A stretch of 64,000 nucleotides of DNA from Haliotis asinina (GCF_037392515.1 NC_090281.1:44926645-44990644), one strand, 5' to 3'. Shown: positions 46,309 to 59,370, counted from the first letter of the stretch. Notes: a model not told the origin generated them from the letters alone. Made by a program: numbers and translations.

Positions 46309-47420
46309 CATTGTCACAAAATATCCGAACAGTAAAACATCCACATGCTGCTCCAGAAGAATCCTTGATCCACTTCTGTCCACGGAATATCTTCTTGGCA
46401 GTCGTCCTGCCTCTGGGGGACTTCAGGGTCCATTTCCGCCCCCAGGTAGATGGCATCCCTGCTCATAACAGTACAGAGAATATAGTTTACATCGCTGGCA
46501 CTTACTGTGTGCATAAATGCAACTTATATGCCTACACGTAAAATCTCAAATATGAAACTCAAGTTGTAATTTTGCAGTAGACGTCATGATAAACAAGGAT
46601 GCATTGCATGTTATGGTTTATTCTAAAGATTGTTTGAAAGGAACAGTTGCATGCGTAAGCAACGGTTCTACCTAAAAAGGCAAAGAATACTTTACATAAT
46701 TTATGCTTCTCACACAGATTATGACTGCATGAGTGTACCTTTTACACCGCTTTCAGCAATATACTAGCTATATCATGGGGAGAAACAACAAATAGATGCT
46801 TCACACATCATTCAGATATGGGAAATCGAAATAGGTTGTTTGGATCGTCATGAGCGAACGCTTTAACCATTCGGTTATTCGACGATCCCCTTACATTTAA
46901 ATGCAAAGCAAATATGTCGGGACGTGAAAAACAAAATTTAATTTAAGTTTTAAACAGAAATAGTGAATACTTTACCAGCAGGTGGCCAGTACACTGACTT
47001 TCAAAGTGACCATCCGGGACTTGCTTTGTCTCGAACTACCTGTTGAAGGACGGAATGGTGGTTTAACACTAAGTTATACTATCTATAGATAGCATCGTAC
47101 AGGGCATGCACGAAGGGGGCCCTATCTACACTAACCCCTAATCTACCAGTCAAGTGCAGTCAGCATTGGGTCTACTGGGGGTGCTGAAAAGACTGGGGCC
47201 ACAGAGTGTGCCAACCCTAAACTAGCTGGGTTGCTGTAACAACCATCCTGACTGTACAGTCAGGCCCTAGCACCGAACCTACTCCATGTACGCTCGGCAG
47301 GGGGCTACGCGGAGAGCAGACGCACAATGGAGCCACCATGAGACAAAAGCTCATCCCATCGGACCCTCGGAAAGCCAGTGTACTAAAGTCCAGGTGGAAG
47401 GGTTTAGAGTGACACAACAC
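46309..47420. repeat. 1.1-kb tandem duplication, unit 2
   Basis: Second copy of the preceding unit, ending GTTTAGAGTGACACAACAC like unit 1. The first and last quarters are almost identical to unit 1. The middle (about 46490-46730) is clearly more diverged, with small insertions and deletions, which suggests patchy gene conversion or two-step origin. Confidence 0.93.
46728..46896 (-). mobile_element. Diverged SINE1 in duplication unit 2
   Basis: Partner of the copy at 45613. It retains GCTTTCAGCAATATACTAGC and ATGAGCGAACGCTTTAACCA, closer to the standard SINE1 than its partner. Confidence 0.7.
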
Positions 47421-47519
47421 CAAATCCAGAGTGTGCCATGGTTCCTGCGTCTGAAAGAAATGAGTCATGCATAAGCATCAGTAATCACATTTCTCGCGTT
47501 TGTAGACTGGATTAACAAC

Positions 47520-47676
47520 AGCGAGTAAGTGTGGTTTTCTGCCGCTTTGGGCAATATTCCAACGACGGGCCTCATACGTAGGCGTGGGACATAGTATTTA
47601 AGTGAGGACTCGAACACTGACACTGAACATGACGTGCCAACACTTGAACAACTAGGCTACACTACCACTCCCTTTA
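47520..47676 (-). mobile_element. SINE1 copy, worn
   Basis: GCGAGTAAGTGTGGTTTTCT, TTGGGCAATATTCCAAC, GGACTCGAACACTGAC, GAACAACTAGGCTACACTAC. Body partly deleted; head recognisable. Confidence 0.75.
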
Positions 47677-48912
47677 CATGCAGAAACCAGTATCAACCTT
47701 TCTCATCTATACCTAAATGGCTGTGTACTATGAGAGAATTAGTGTGCACTGTATATTAAACAAATATCCATGAAGATGCATATTTTCTTCCAAATAGATA
47801 TGGAAACACCTACCTGTCTGGTCCTCTGTCGCCCTTCCGAAGAATCCTTGAAGTCGTCCAACCTCTACAGGATTTCAAGACTTTCTGTCCCCACGACGAA
47901 TATTTCACATCACTATAGGTGGGTGCTCAAACTCCGAGCGGGCTTCAGTCGCTCGCTTCGGGTCGCTCGCTTACGCAACCTAATCCCAGTCGCCGAACCC
48001 GAAACAAAGGATTAGAGCTATTGAAAGCACCTCAATCACAAGTGTTTGCACAGAGGCATGTTTTCTTATTTAGCGTGAGCCAAGTAAGACCTGGTAATGT
48101 TCATTATTGAAACAAAACGAAACAAAATTTTCTTTCATTAATTACAGATTTATTTATGTAAGACAATATAGCTAAACCATAATCAACGGCTAACACAATA
48201 CAGGTATAACCCATTGTAAATTTAAAATGACAAGTTAAACCCAAAGTGACATAGGTGTATGGAACATTCAATGTAAATGAATTAAAACAAACTGTCGTCC
48301 GTGGGTGGGAATGTTGTAAATTGTGATGTGCTTACCACTGCTCATCGCTTTCGTGACTCACGCGTGTTATTCTGCGATTGCAGTCCGTTTGCCGTGAAAG
48401 CGTACCGATGAATGTCTCTTTAAACAAAAACGTAAATCGAATAAAATGAAATTACGATGGCAAATTTCTTATAATTTTATACCTTGCCAATTGAACATTT
48501 AATTCTCAGAATTTTATTCAACTTAAGATGAAAGTTGTTAAACAAACGATCATAATTTCAAATCACTTTCTTTGTTTGTATTAAAGGGGGTTTGGGGTGC
48601 ACATTAAATAAAACGTCGAGAAGTTGGGTTGGTCTAAGTTAACGCTCATCACGTGCCGCACGTGCACTTGTTTCACTGTTCTAACTGCTGCGCTTACCTC
48701 CTTGCAATACAAACCAGTAATAACGATTTGAATCTATGATGGTTTGTTAAACAACTTTTATCCTAAATTGAATAAAATTCTAAGAGTTAAATATTCAGTT
48801 GCAAGATAAAATGACGTGGATTCGAAATATTAATTTCACTATGTCTGGTTTACGTTTTGTTTCAAGTGACAAAATCATCTCAACATCGTACAGCACATTA
48901 CATGTAAGTGAG
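47677..48912. other. Intergenic spacer
   Basis: A short GC-rich motif cluster (GTCGCTCGCTTCGGGTCGCT) lies near 47948-47970. Otherwise AT-rich with no recognised gene or repeat. Confidence 0.55.
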
Positions 48913-51900
48913 ACACCACCATCACATTCATCAATGCATGGCGCAACACCACCGGCATTACATGGGACACCAAAACATCCACCAATGCATGGCGCACCAC
49001 CACCACCATACATGAGTACACCACAACATCCACCAATGCATGGGGCACCACCACCGGCATACATGAGTACACCACAACATCCACCAATGCATGGCGCACC
49101 ACCAGCGGCATAAATCAGTACACCACAACATCCACCAATGCATGGCGCACCACCACCGGCATACCTGAGTACACCAAAACATCCACCAATCCATGGGGCA
49201 CCGCCGCAGCCATACAAAAGTACACCACAACATCCACCAATGCATGGGGCACCACCACCGGCATACATGTGAGACACCACTATCACATCCACCAATCCAT
49301 GGCACACCGCCACCAGCATACATGACTACACCATAATATCCACCAATGCATGGGATACCAAAACCGGCATACATAAGTACACCACAACATCCACCAATGC
49401 ATGGGGTATCAAAACCGGCATACCTGAGCCATCACAACATCCACCAATGAATGGGGCGCCACCATCGGACTACTGATGCACCACCATCACATCCACCACT
49501 GCATATCGCACCACCACCCGCATACATGAGTACACCACAACATCCACCAATGCATGGGGCACCTCCACCGGCATACATGAGCCACCACCATCACATCCAA
49601 CAATGCATGGCGCACCACCACCCTCATACATATACATGAGACACCACCATCACTTCCATCAATGCATGGCACACCGCCACCGACATACATGAGTACACCA
49701 CAACATCCTCCAATCCATGGCGCACCACCACCCTCATACATATACATGAGACACCACCATCACTTCCACCAATGCATGGCACACCGCCAACGACATACAT
49801 GAGTACACCACAACATCCACCAATGCATTGTGCACAGCCACCGGCATACATGACGACACCACAACATCCACGAATGCATGGGGCACCACCACCCTCATAC
49901 AAGAAACATAACCATCACATCCACTAATGCATGGCACACCGCCACTGACATATTTGAGTACACCACAACATCCACCAATGCATGGTGCACTGCTACCGGC
50001 ATACATGAGCACACCACAACATCCAGCAATGAGTGGGGTACCACCACCGGCATACATGAGTACACCACAACATCCACCAACGCATGGGGCACTGCCACCG
50101 GCATACATGAGCACACCACAACATCCACCAATGCATGGCGTACTACCATCGGCTCACTGAGGCACCAACATCACAAACACTACTGCATGGCGCACCACCA
50201 CCCGCATACATGAGTACACCAAAACCTCCAGTAATGCATGGTGCACCACCAACGGCATACATGAGTACATAACAACATCCACCAATGCATGGTGCACCAC
50301 CACCTTCATACATGAGTACACCACAACATCCACCAACGCATGGTGCACTGCTACCGGCACACATGAGTACACCACAACATCCAGCAATGAGTGGGGTACC
50401 ACCACCGGCATACATGAGTACACCACAACATCCACCAACGCATGGGGCACTGCCACCGGCATACATGAGCACACCACAACATCCACCAATGCATGGCGTA
50501 CTACCACCGGCTCACTGAGGCACCACCATCACAAACACTACTGCATGGAGCACCACCACCCGCATACATGAGTACACCAAAACCTCCAGTAATGCATGGC
50601 GCACCACCACCGGCATATATGAGTACACCACAACATCCAAAAATGCATGGGTCACCACCACCCTCATACGAATACATGAGACACCACCATCACATCCACC
50701 AATCCATGGGGCACCACCACCGGCATACATGAGTACATAACAACATCCACCAATGCATCGTGTACCACCACCGGCATATATGACTACACCACAACATCCA
50801 CCAATGCATGGGGCACCACCACAGGCATACATAAGCCACCACCATCACTTCCATCAATGCATGGGGCACCACCACCGGCATATATGAGTACATAACAACA
50901 TCCACCAATGCGTGGGGCACCACCACAGGCATAGATAAGCCACCACCATCACATCCACCAATCCATGGGGCACCACCACCGGCATACATGAGTACATAAC
51001 AACATCCACCAATGCATCGTGTACCACCACCGGCATATATGAGTACACCACAACATCCACCAATGCGTGGGGCACCACCACAGGCATACATAAGCCACCA
51101 CCATCACTTCCATCAATGCATGGGGCACCACCACCGGCATATATGAGTACATAACAACATCCACCAATGCGTGGGGCACCACCACAGGCATAGATAAGCC
51201 ACCACCATCACATCCACCAATCCATGGGGCACCACCACCGGCATACATGAGTACATAACAACATCCACCAATGCATCGTGTACCACCACCGGCATACATG
51301 AGTACACCACAACATTCACCAATGCATGGGGCACAACCACAGGAATACATAAGACCTAACCATCACATCCGTCAATGGATGGTACAACGACGCCGACAGG
51401 GGGCTCCACCACCGGTATACATGAGTACACCACAACATCCACCAATGCATGGCAAACCGCCAACGACATACATGAGTACACCACAACATCCACCAATACA
51501 TTGTGCACAGCCACCGGCATACATGACGACACCACAACATCCACCAATACATGGGGCACCACCACCCTCATACAAGAAACATAACCATCACATCCACCAA
51601 TGCATGGCACACCGCCACTGACATATTTGTGTACACCACAACATCCACCAATGCATGGTGGACTGCTACCGGCATACACGAGTGCACCAAAACCTCCACC
51701 AATGCATGGGGCACAACCAACGGCATACATGACTACATCACATCATCCACCAATGCATGGTGCACCACCACAGGCATACGTGAGTACACCACATCATCCA
51801 CCAATACATGGGGCACTGCCACCGGCATGCATGAGAACACCACAACATCCACCAATGCATGGGGCACCAGCAACTTCATACATGAGAAACCACCATCTCA

Positions 51901-53490
51901 TCCATCAATGCATTTCGCACAGTCACCGACATACATTAGTACATAACAACATCAACCAATGCATCGTGCACCGACACCGGCATACATGAGTACACCACAA
52001 GATCCACCAATGCATGGGGCACCACCACAGGCATACATGAGACACCACCATTACATCCACCAATGGATTGGGCACCGCCACCGGCATACATGAGTACATA
52101 ACAACATCCACCAATGCATGGCTCACCACCACCCTCATACATGAGACACCACAATCACATCCACCAATGCATGGTGTAAAACCACAGGCATACATGAGCA
52201 CACCACAACATCCACCAATGCATGGCGCACCACTTTCGGTATACATGAGCCACCACCATCTCATCCACCAAGACATTGCGCACCGCCACCTTCATACATG
52301 AGTACACCACAACATCCACCAATGCATGGGATACCAAACCCGGCATACATGAGTACACCACAACATCCACCAATGCATGGGGCACCACCACCGGCATACA
52401 TGAGACACCACAACATCCACCAATGAATGGGGCACCACCACCGACATACATGAGGCACAAACATCACATCCACCAATGCATGGGGCACTACCATCGGACT
52501 ACTGATGCACCACCATCACAACCACTACTGCATATCGCACCACCACCCGCATACATGAGTACACCACAACATCCACCAATGCATGGCGCACCACCACCGG
52601 CATACATTAGCCACCACCATCACATCCACCAATGCATGGCGCACCACCACCCTCATACATGTACATGAGACACCACCATCACTTCCACCAATGCATGGCA
52701 CACCGCCACCGACATACATGAGTACACCACAACATCCACCAATCCATGGTGTACCGCCACAGGCATACATGAGTACATAACAACATCCACCAATGCATGG
52801 GGCACCACCGTCGGCATACATGAGTACACCACAACATCCACCAATGCATGGGGCACCACCGCCCTCATACATGAGACACCACCATCACTTCCACCAATGC
52901 ATGGCACACCGCCACCAGCATACATGAGTACACCACAACATTCACCAATGAATGGGGCATCACCACAGTCATACATAAGCCACCACCATCACATCCACCA
53001 ATGCATGGCGCACAGTCACTGCCATACGTGAACACACCACAACATCCACCAATGGATGGTGCACCGCCAGCCTCATACAAGAGACATAACCATGACATCC
53101 GCCAATGAATGGCACACCACCACTGACATACATGACTACACCAGAACATCCACCAATGCATGGTGTACCACCACAGGCATACATGAGACATAACCATCAC
53201 ATCCACCAATGCATGGCACACCACCACTGACATACATGAGTACACCACAACATCCACCAATGCATGGGACACCACCAAGTGCATACATGAGCCACCACCA
53301 TCACATCCACCGATGCATGGCACAACGCCACCGGCATACATGATTACACTACAGCATCCACCAATGCATCGTGCAACGCGACCGGCATACATGAGTACAA
53401 CCCAACATCCACCAATGCATGGGGCACCACCACAGGCATACATGAGCACACCACAACATCCACCAATGCTGGGCGCACCGGCATGCATAT
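48913..53490. repeat. 51-bp tandem array, about 90 units
   Basis: Unit such as CCACCACCGGCATACATGAG, TACACCACAACATCCACCAA, TGCATGGGGCA, with a measured step of 51 bp (49011 to 49062). Some units are altered in length (about 48-52 bp) or shortened by loss of the GAGTACACCA part. Higher-order copies exist: GCATCGTGTACCACCACCGG recurs at 50755, 51014 and 51273, a 259-bp step. Another block of about 358 bp repeats near 49.8-50.5 kb. As 51 is a multiple of three, all frames stay open over parts (plus strand HPPMHGAPPPAYMSTPQ, 17 residues). Stops and length changes break every frame within about 130 codons, so it is not a usable gene as it stands. Confidence 0.95.
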
Positions 53491-53620
53491 AGAATGGCTG
53501 GTGGATTGTAAGGTATAACACGCTCTACAATGGCAGTTGGATAGTAAGGTATAACACGCTCTACAATGGCAGTTGGATAGTAAGGTATAGTACGCTGTAC
53601 AATGACATGTGGTGTGCATT
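53491..53620. repeat. Second locus of the 36-bp repeat
   Basis: Three to four units of GGTATAACACGCTCTACAAT plus GGCAGTTGGATAGTAA, the same family as 42108-43107, joined directly to the last 51-bp unit. The two loci are about 10.4 kb apart. Confidence 0.88.
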
Positions 53621-55517
53621 CTACAGAGTTAGGTGGATTGACGTTTTTGTCTTGCAGTATACGTAGCTCGGACGGTTGTTGAGTCTGAAACTGTCATCCA
53701 GTAGTATCCGACGTCCTCTTTTCTTTCTCTGATGTGAAGTACTCGACTTTCCTTCGGTTTGCCATGGATACCAAAGAAGAGCGAACGAAAGAAGTTAGGG
53801 CTTTAACGCCGGTTTTAAGCGAAACCAATGTCGCCGACGGGGTAGATGGAGTTTTAAATAAATGATATTACAATGGAGTAAGTAGGGATTAAACCACCAT
53901 ATATAACTAAGTACTTTAAAACAAAGAAGACTTTGGTTATTTTAAAGCAATGCATTTCCTTGTCTATAAGAAACAATGTCTCTCAATAAAATAAACATTT
54001 CCTTCTCACATTGTTAAATCCCTCAATAAGTTTCTCTATCCTTCTCTATTCTTGAGAGAAGGAGCATAGCATCTGCCAGTTGTTCTTAGCCCTCTACTCC
54101 CCAATCTCAGTGCGCATTAACTAAGGTACAGGCCACATGTGTGCAGGTAAGCGTATCGATGTCGCCACAATCTTTGTAGCTATCATTCCCCATAGCTATT
54201 TTTACCTGTAGGCACTAGCAGACCAAACCGTTCACAACCGAAATACTCTCGTCAGCACTCATGCCATAATCCTAAACCTTTTGTATTTCTGAATGTTCCC
54301 AAGTCTTACTTATTATTCAGTCGTCAAGGTAAAAGCGCCTTTATATACACACTTCACACATTGTATTATAACTGAAAGGAATCAGGCATCCGAGACTGAC
54401 TTTTAGTTGGGAGTAGAAAGCAATGTTTCCCGTCTCTCCCTATACGAAAAGTTAAACAATTTTTTAAAGGCACTATGTCTCACCACACTTCACTAAAACA
54501 TATCATTTATTTCTCTCACTAATACTAAGTATTTGCCATCAGGGAAGTTCCCATATAATTTATTTTTAAAAATACGTAGTTAGATTACAATATTAAATTA
54601 AGAATGAATGCAGCGTTGCAATACATCAACTCTTGCCCTCTCTACCGGCTGAACATGATGTTAAGAAAACTCCAAAAACATCGCGAGCACCAGTTTTTTA
54701 TGTACGGAGTATTTGTTTACCTTTCATATATGGCATGTTTTCTCTGTCTGGAAGCTGTTCGCCTCAACGTTTAATAATTTGAAAATATTGTCGTAAATGC
54801 GTGCCGTTGTGCCTTTAAATGCAAAAATGCAAAACGTTTTTTTTGTGGCAACAAGCTAGAACGCACACTGCATTTTGAATTATGCAGTCACCGAGGTAGA
54901 ACGGGACTTTATCGTCTCTATCAGAAGTGAACAGAGTCTGACATATTGAAAGGATAAAAAGTGTTTCCCGTTTGCATCATGTCCTGACTTGAAAATAATT
55001 GTAAAATTACCATGAATGAAACACGTATATCGTATTTATCACTTATCAGTTTTTAAGTTTGCAAAACCGACGAAAACGCGATTTTATGTACTCCAGAAGA
55101 AACGATATGTATAGCTGGTGGTAACCGGTATGTCGTCCCGAGAAAGAGAGAGAGGAAGGGCGGGGGGGAAGGGTGGTCTGTGGGCTCTTGACGATTTATC
55201 AAATCCAGTCACCTTTTCTAGTCATATTTTTAAGTGACATCTGTGTTGGCTTAGGTCTGTACCTTGAACTATCTACGAAACCAACAGCACTACACCCCTA
55301 GAATACGTATTATGCCAGATCCCCTGCAACACATAAGATAAACGCATTGACTTATATGTAAACGTATGCCAGTCTTGTCATGATATCTTTACTCCTTGTG
55401 CATTGACGAACATTGTGTAAGTTTTTAATACTCACGTACGTCCTTAGCCATGTCTCTTGATCATGTGACATGTTACTATAATCACTTCTTATACGCTCAA
55501 TATGCCCATGTATTCAA
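53621..55517. other. Intergenic spacer
   Basis: AT-rich. A purine-rich tract (GAGAAAGAGAGAGAGGAAGG) lies near 55140-55170. No exon 1 or exon 2 of the transporter family is found here, although one would be expected before pseudogene B if the duplication had been complete. Confidence 0.6.
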
Positions 55518-56470
55518 GCTGCAATGTGGAACGTGTTCATGTGGAGAGCAAACCTTACATGCAGGCTGTAAAATTCTTATTTTCATTTGGGGGAATTATC
55601 TCTCCTTTTGTCCTTGAACCGTTTTAGCCGTCAGAAAATATGGAGATAATAACACAACACGTTCTCCTCTCGTGGAAACCCAAAACAGATCATACAACGT
55701 ACGGGAGTATCAGTGCATCATCTGCAGACAAGAATCATTTTGCCATTTTTTGTTGACTGGGCTGTTAACAATCCTGTCATACTGTTCTTAGCAGTGTTCC
55801 TATTTGCAAGACAGGAAAATCATACTACGCTACAAAAGCTGTAGATGGAGAGAGACAGGGTAAAATGTTTGTCCCGTAAATTACTCGTCCTGTCACGTGG
55901 CCTTCTACTTTGTCTTCTTCTGTTTGTCTTCTTCTTGGACGAGGTTGATGACTCGGTGGTATCTTTCCTGGCATCATACGTGGTCATGCAGTTCAAATGG
56001 ACAAGGATTATGGGAGCTAGAATCACATCGACAGTTTGGGCAGCATACATCTTTGGTCGTCTGTTCATCGGCTATGTATCACATGTAAAGGTCTGTTTCT
56101 TGTGTTTTTGTTCCTCGCTCAGGTTGGAATGATATTTGCTGGGTTATACCTGTCAACGGCATGGATGTGGATCACAGCATGTGCTGTGTGCTTTTCAATG
56201 TCTATCAGCTTTCCTGCGATGCTGATCTGTATTGAAAGGGACTGTTTTGTGCAACTCTCGGGTAAAATCGAGTTCTTTTTCTTTTTATTACTCGCTCAGG
56301 TCGGAGTGATATTTGAGAGTGTTAGTGTCCTGGTGTTCCTCAGGATACTAATGTTAGTTTGGCTAGTGAAGAAAGTCCTGAGCAAACATCAGTTATTCTA
56401 CACTGACACAATGGATAGAGCGGAAGAAATGGAAGAACTTTTTGGTGAGAATCTAGCCAAAGCTTCATAA
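55518..56470 (+). pseudogene. Transporter pseudogene B (copy of exon 3)
   Basis: Aligns with exon 3 of gene A from CTGCAATGTGGAAC to the final stop. Visible damage: the acceptor is altered (TTCAAG|CTGC, one G short); a few bases are lost near GTTCATGTGGAGAGC; one T is lost at CCGTTTTAGCC, giving a stop; and the glycosylated loop is shortened. There are further frame changes near 55800-55845 and 56100. Near the end, the part encoding MSVIFISVGLGGMVNPQ is replaced by a second copy of the upstream CTTTTT...CTCGCTCAGG segment (56270-56310). The final VWLVKKVLSKH and an acidic tail remain readable. Exons 1 and 2 are absent nearby. It is a dead partial duplicate of the MFSD4/NaGLT1-like gene; long open pieces (55845-56132, 56036-56470) are remains, not separate genes. 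Confidence 0.9.
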
Positions 56471-56569
56471 TAATTTATATTTAGTTTATTAAAGGTCTTT
56501 TTCAAATTGCTTTATCACAGCTGCCATTGTTTGCAGAGTAATATCCCGTGCATTATTTAGTTTGTGTAT

Positions 56570-56770
56570 AAAAAAACAGGCTGTGCATTGCCAACACATG
56601 GAGATAGATCACCACACCAGGGACCATGGAGACTCAGCAATTCTATAAGAAATTCAGTAAAATCAAGCCATACATTAAACATGACACATATTCTAGGACT
56701 GAAAAGGTGGTTAGAATAAATGGACCTTGAATGTTTTGGGACTTCAGTACCCTCTCGGGAGGACAATACC
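56570..56770 (-). mobile_element. SINE3-related repeat
   Basis: ATGGAGATAGATCACCACAC, CAGGGACCATGGAGACTCAG and, after a changed middle, CTTGAATGTTTTGGGACTTC, GTACCCTCTCGGGAGGAC. Same layout as 38528-38799. It lies about 100 bp after pseudogene B. Confidence 0.75.
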
Positions 56771-57188
56771 AATCATAAAATATATCCTCAAATGTTTTAC
56801 TACCGACTAAATGACACGCAAACAAAATGGCGTCTGTTTATTGACTGGATTTTCAAAATCAGTCAAACATATACTAACAAGCTTAAAATTGATATAAAAA
56901 TGGTTAATTATGTTTAGGCTGAGTGAGACTGAAAGAAGGCATTATACTTGTTTATTCAAGAGTCCATGACAACGAGAATGTTGCGTCTATGAAATCTGTG
57001 TATGAAAATACTGACGCTCTCCACTGGGGGTATGACCATACTCAGTTTCCTTTTCATAGTATTGACAACTGAATGATGTGGCGGGACATCGCAGTATTCA
57101 ACTCAGTGGCTACTTATAACCACTCATGATGTATGGGATGGTGGGATGGCCTAGTGCTCAAAGGGTCCAGTGCTGTGGGTTGGTATTA
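56771..57188. other. Intergenic spacer
   Basis: Nothing recognised. Confidence 0.6.
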
Positions 57189-58729
57189 TAGTTTGGCATG
57201 AAATGCATGTGGACCTGTTTTTGGTAAATAAGTCTTCATCCAATGATCCAATTGATCTCAAACTTTGCAAGTGGATGTTTTTGTCAGACAACTTAATCAC
57301 ATTGTAAATCAGCGATTTAATGTATTTGTATGAAAGAATCTGTCTGTGTAACTATCACCAAAATATAGGATAACTGTATATGGATGACAACTTCTTTAAT
57401 ACTGGAACACGACGTTTCGATACAGGTTCTTGTATCGTTTTCAAAGTGTAAATAAACAGCAGACATCAACACGTAACACTTTTGTCTTCATTATATCGTT
57501 TCTTCAATGCTCATGTTTGTGTGTGCTTGTTTCCGAGGGAACGGGGCTTAAAAGTTGTGTTCTAACCATAGGTGGTCCGACTAATGAGTAAGTGTAAATA
57601 TACACTTTCTGTGTTCTTTAAATGCATTTCCGCTTAGGTACTGCCAAGTAAAATATGACATTAACATTACAAATTTAAGGGTTTTTACCTAAAGGATAAT
57701 TCTCATTAATGGGTTTTGTTGTCCGTGTTGAACAGCTCAGAGAAACAAACTCCGCATGATGGTTAACAGTTGGCACCCACCTTACCCTGTTCACAGTCTT
57801 AGTAAACTTATCCTCAGTGCTTTTCGTTACACTCCACCACCGAGTCTAACGAAACCTTATGAGAGGTCGCGTCAGGTAACCTTTCAGATTGACCAATCAG
57901 AACACAGCTTACCAAATCGCGAAAGTGCACATTCACACATACCTTTTGAACTTTTTATCTCGAAAAGGTTCGTACCCAAACGATTCCGAATAATATTTAG
58001 TGTACGATCCCTTCCGGGTGATGCACACGGTGCACGTTACAACCATGACAACGGTGAGTAAACAGTCCCTGAAAATAGTGTTTTTGGCAATATCGAAGGA
58101 TGTCATCTTGCGGAAATATTGACTAATGGTAACCATGTCAACAGAACCCCAAATCATATATAGAGCTAGTCAAATAGCTGTGTTATATACAGATTTTTGT
58201 TTGTGGAGAGATTTGTGTCGGTAACCTGAATATTTGAAATGTCCCTCCGATCCTTAAATAGTAGCCGTTGTTTGATTGGTTAAATCTATTTAACCGTCTC
58301 GCGTTTGATTGGACGGTTATAAGTAGGACAAAGTTTACCTGACGCGACCTTCTACTAGGTTTTGTTAGACTCAGTGGTGGAGTGTAACGAAATACACTGA
58401 GACTAAGTTTACTTAGACTGACCCTGTTCACGACCTGTGACAACTCTTCATACCTGTCACGTGCAGAGCTGACCTACACTGACAAACGTTGACATTTCTG
58501 ACCCAACACTGCCCAACACATGTCATTGGCTCCCTCTGCAAGCAGTCTGCCTTCTGTTGTTTATTTTTTTAACTGTTACATAAAAAGTGAAAATGCATAA
58601 AAGCTCTTATTTACAGAGTGATTAGGTTGTGTGACAAAACATCCACTTGCAAAGTTTGAGATCGGTTGGATCATTGGATAAAGAGTTATTTACAAAAAAC
58701 CGAGTCCATATGCATTTCATGCCAAACCA
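57189..58729. mobile_element. TIR element flanked by TA, hosting another element
   Basis: Ends are inverted copies over about 150 bp: TAGTTTGGCATGAAATGCAT at the left and ATGCATTTCATGCCAAACCA at the right, followed inward by matching CCAATGATCCAA, CTCAAACTTTGCAAGTGGAT and its complement. A TA lies on each outer side (57187-57188, 58730-58731). Total 1,541 bp, of which 627 bp is the nested element at 57794. No transposase is readable. The TA flank suggests a Tc1/mariner-type non-autonomous element; this is inference. Confidence 0.78.
57794..58420. mobile_element. 627-bp MITE-like element with 10-bp target duplication
   Basis: ACCCTGTTCA stands directly before (57784-57793) and after (58421-58430). 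The inverted ends begin CAGTCTTAGTAAACTTA and end TAAGTTTACTTAGACTG. Similarity between the arms runs on for about 75 bp (TTCGTTACACTCCACCACCG / TGGTGGAGTGTAACGAAATA). Long inverted repeats with a 9-11 bp duplication fit Mutator-like elements, but no protein is present. It sits inside the TA-flanked element and is younger. Confidence 0.88.
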
Positions 58730-58731
58730 TA

Positions 58732-59370
58732 GTTAGCAGTAATTTGTGATATTAACAGTCATCTAGTGCATATGGTCAGCGTGTACATGTATGTACAATA
58801 AAGAAAAGGTGGGTTTTTTCTTCATCGGAAAGTGAAGGAAACATTCACTGTGCGTGTTCAATTTAGTCGCTCACTGTACATGTTCAACTTGCCATTGGTC
58901 AAAGTACGCATAATCAATTGTCATGTTTAATTCACCCTTAATAAATATATACACACATTCATTTGGTCATCAGCAGGTGCAAAACGTGTATTAATCATGG
59001 TTAATCTGTCGGAAGTAAGTAAAACAATCATTTACAACAGTCAAATATTGTGTTACTAACAATAACAATTATACTGTTTTCGAGTGTTGTGCGGAACAAA
59101 TGTAGAACTCATGTTACTGTGCCAGCGGCAATATGTTCTGGAATTACATATGTGATTACGACACTTACAAAAATCAACTCTTGAATGATTAAATTTGTCA
59201 CCGATAAAAGAAGCTCATAAACAGAAACAGATTCGTTATACATGTACATCTATATGGAATACCTTGAGTTACATAGTCAGTAACGTAACTCCAATCAACA
59301 CGTCCACATAAGTTTGATGCATTTTGTAGCTGTCCTGTAGCTCCCGCTTCTGGAGCCTCACTGAACTAAA
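58732..59370. other. Intergenic spacer before gene C
   Basis: No gene recognised. At 59349-59368 the phrase TCTGGAGCCTCACTGAACTA repeats a piece of the gene leader that also occurs at 59751 and at 14237; see findings. Confidence 0.6.

Noticed and set aside
57756-58061. 101-codon frame as a gene
   Set aside because: Lies across the left arm of the nested TIR element; no domain.
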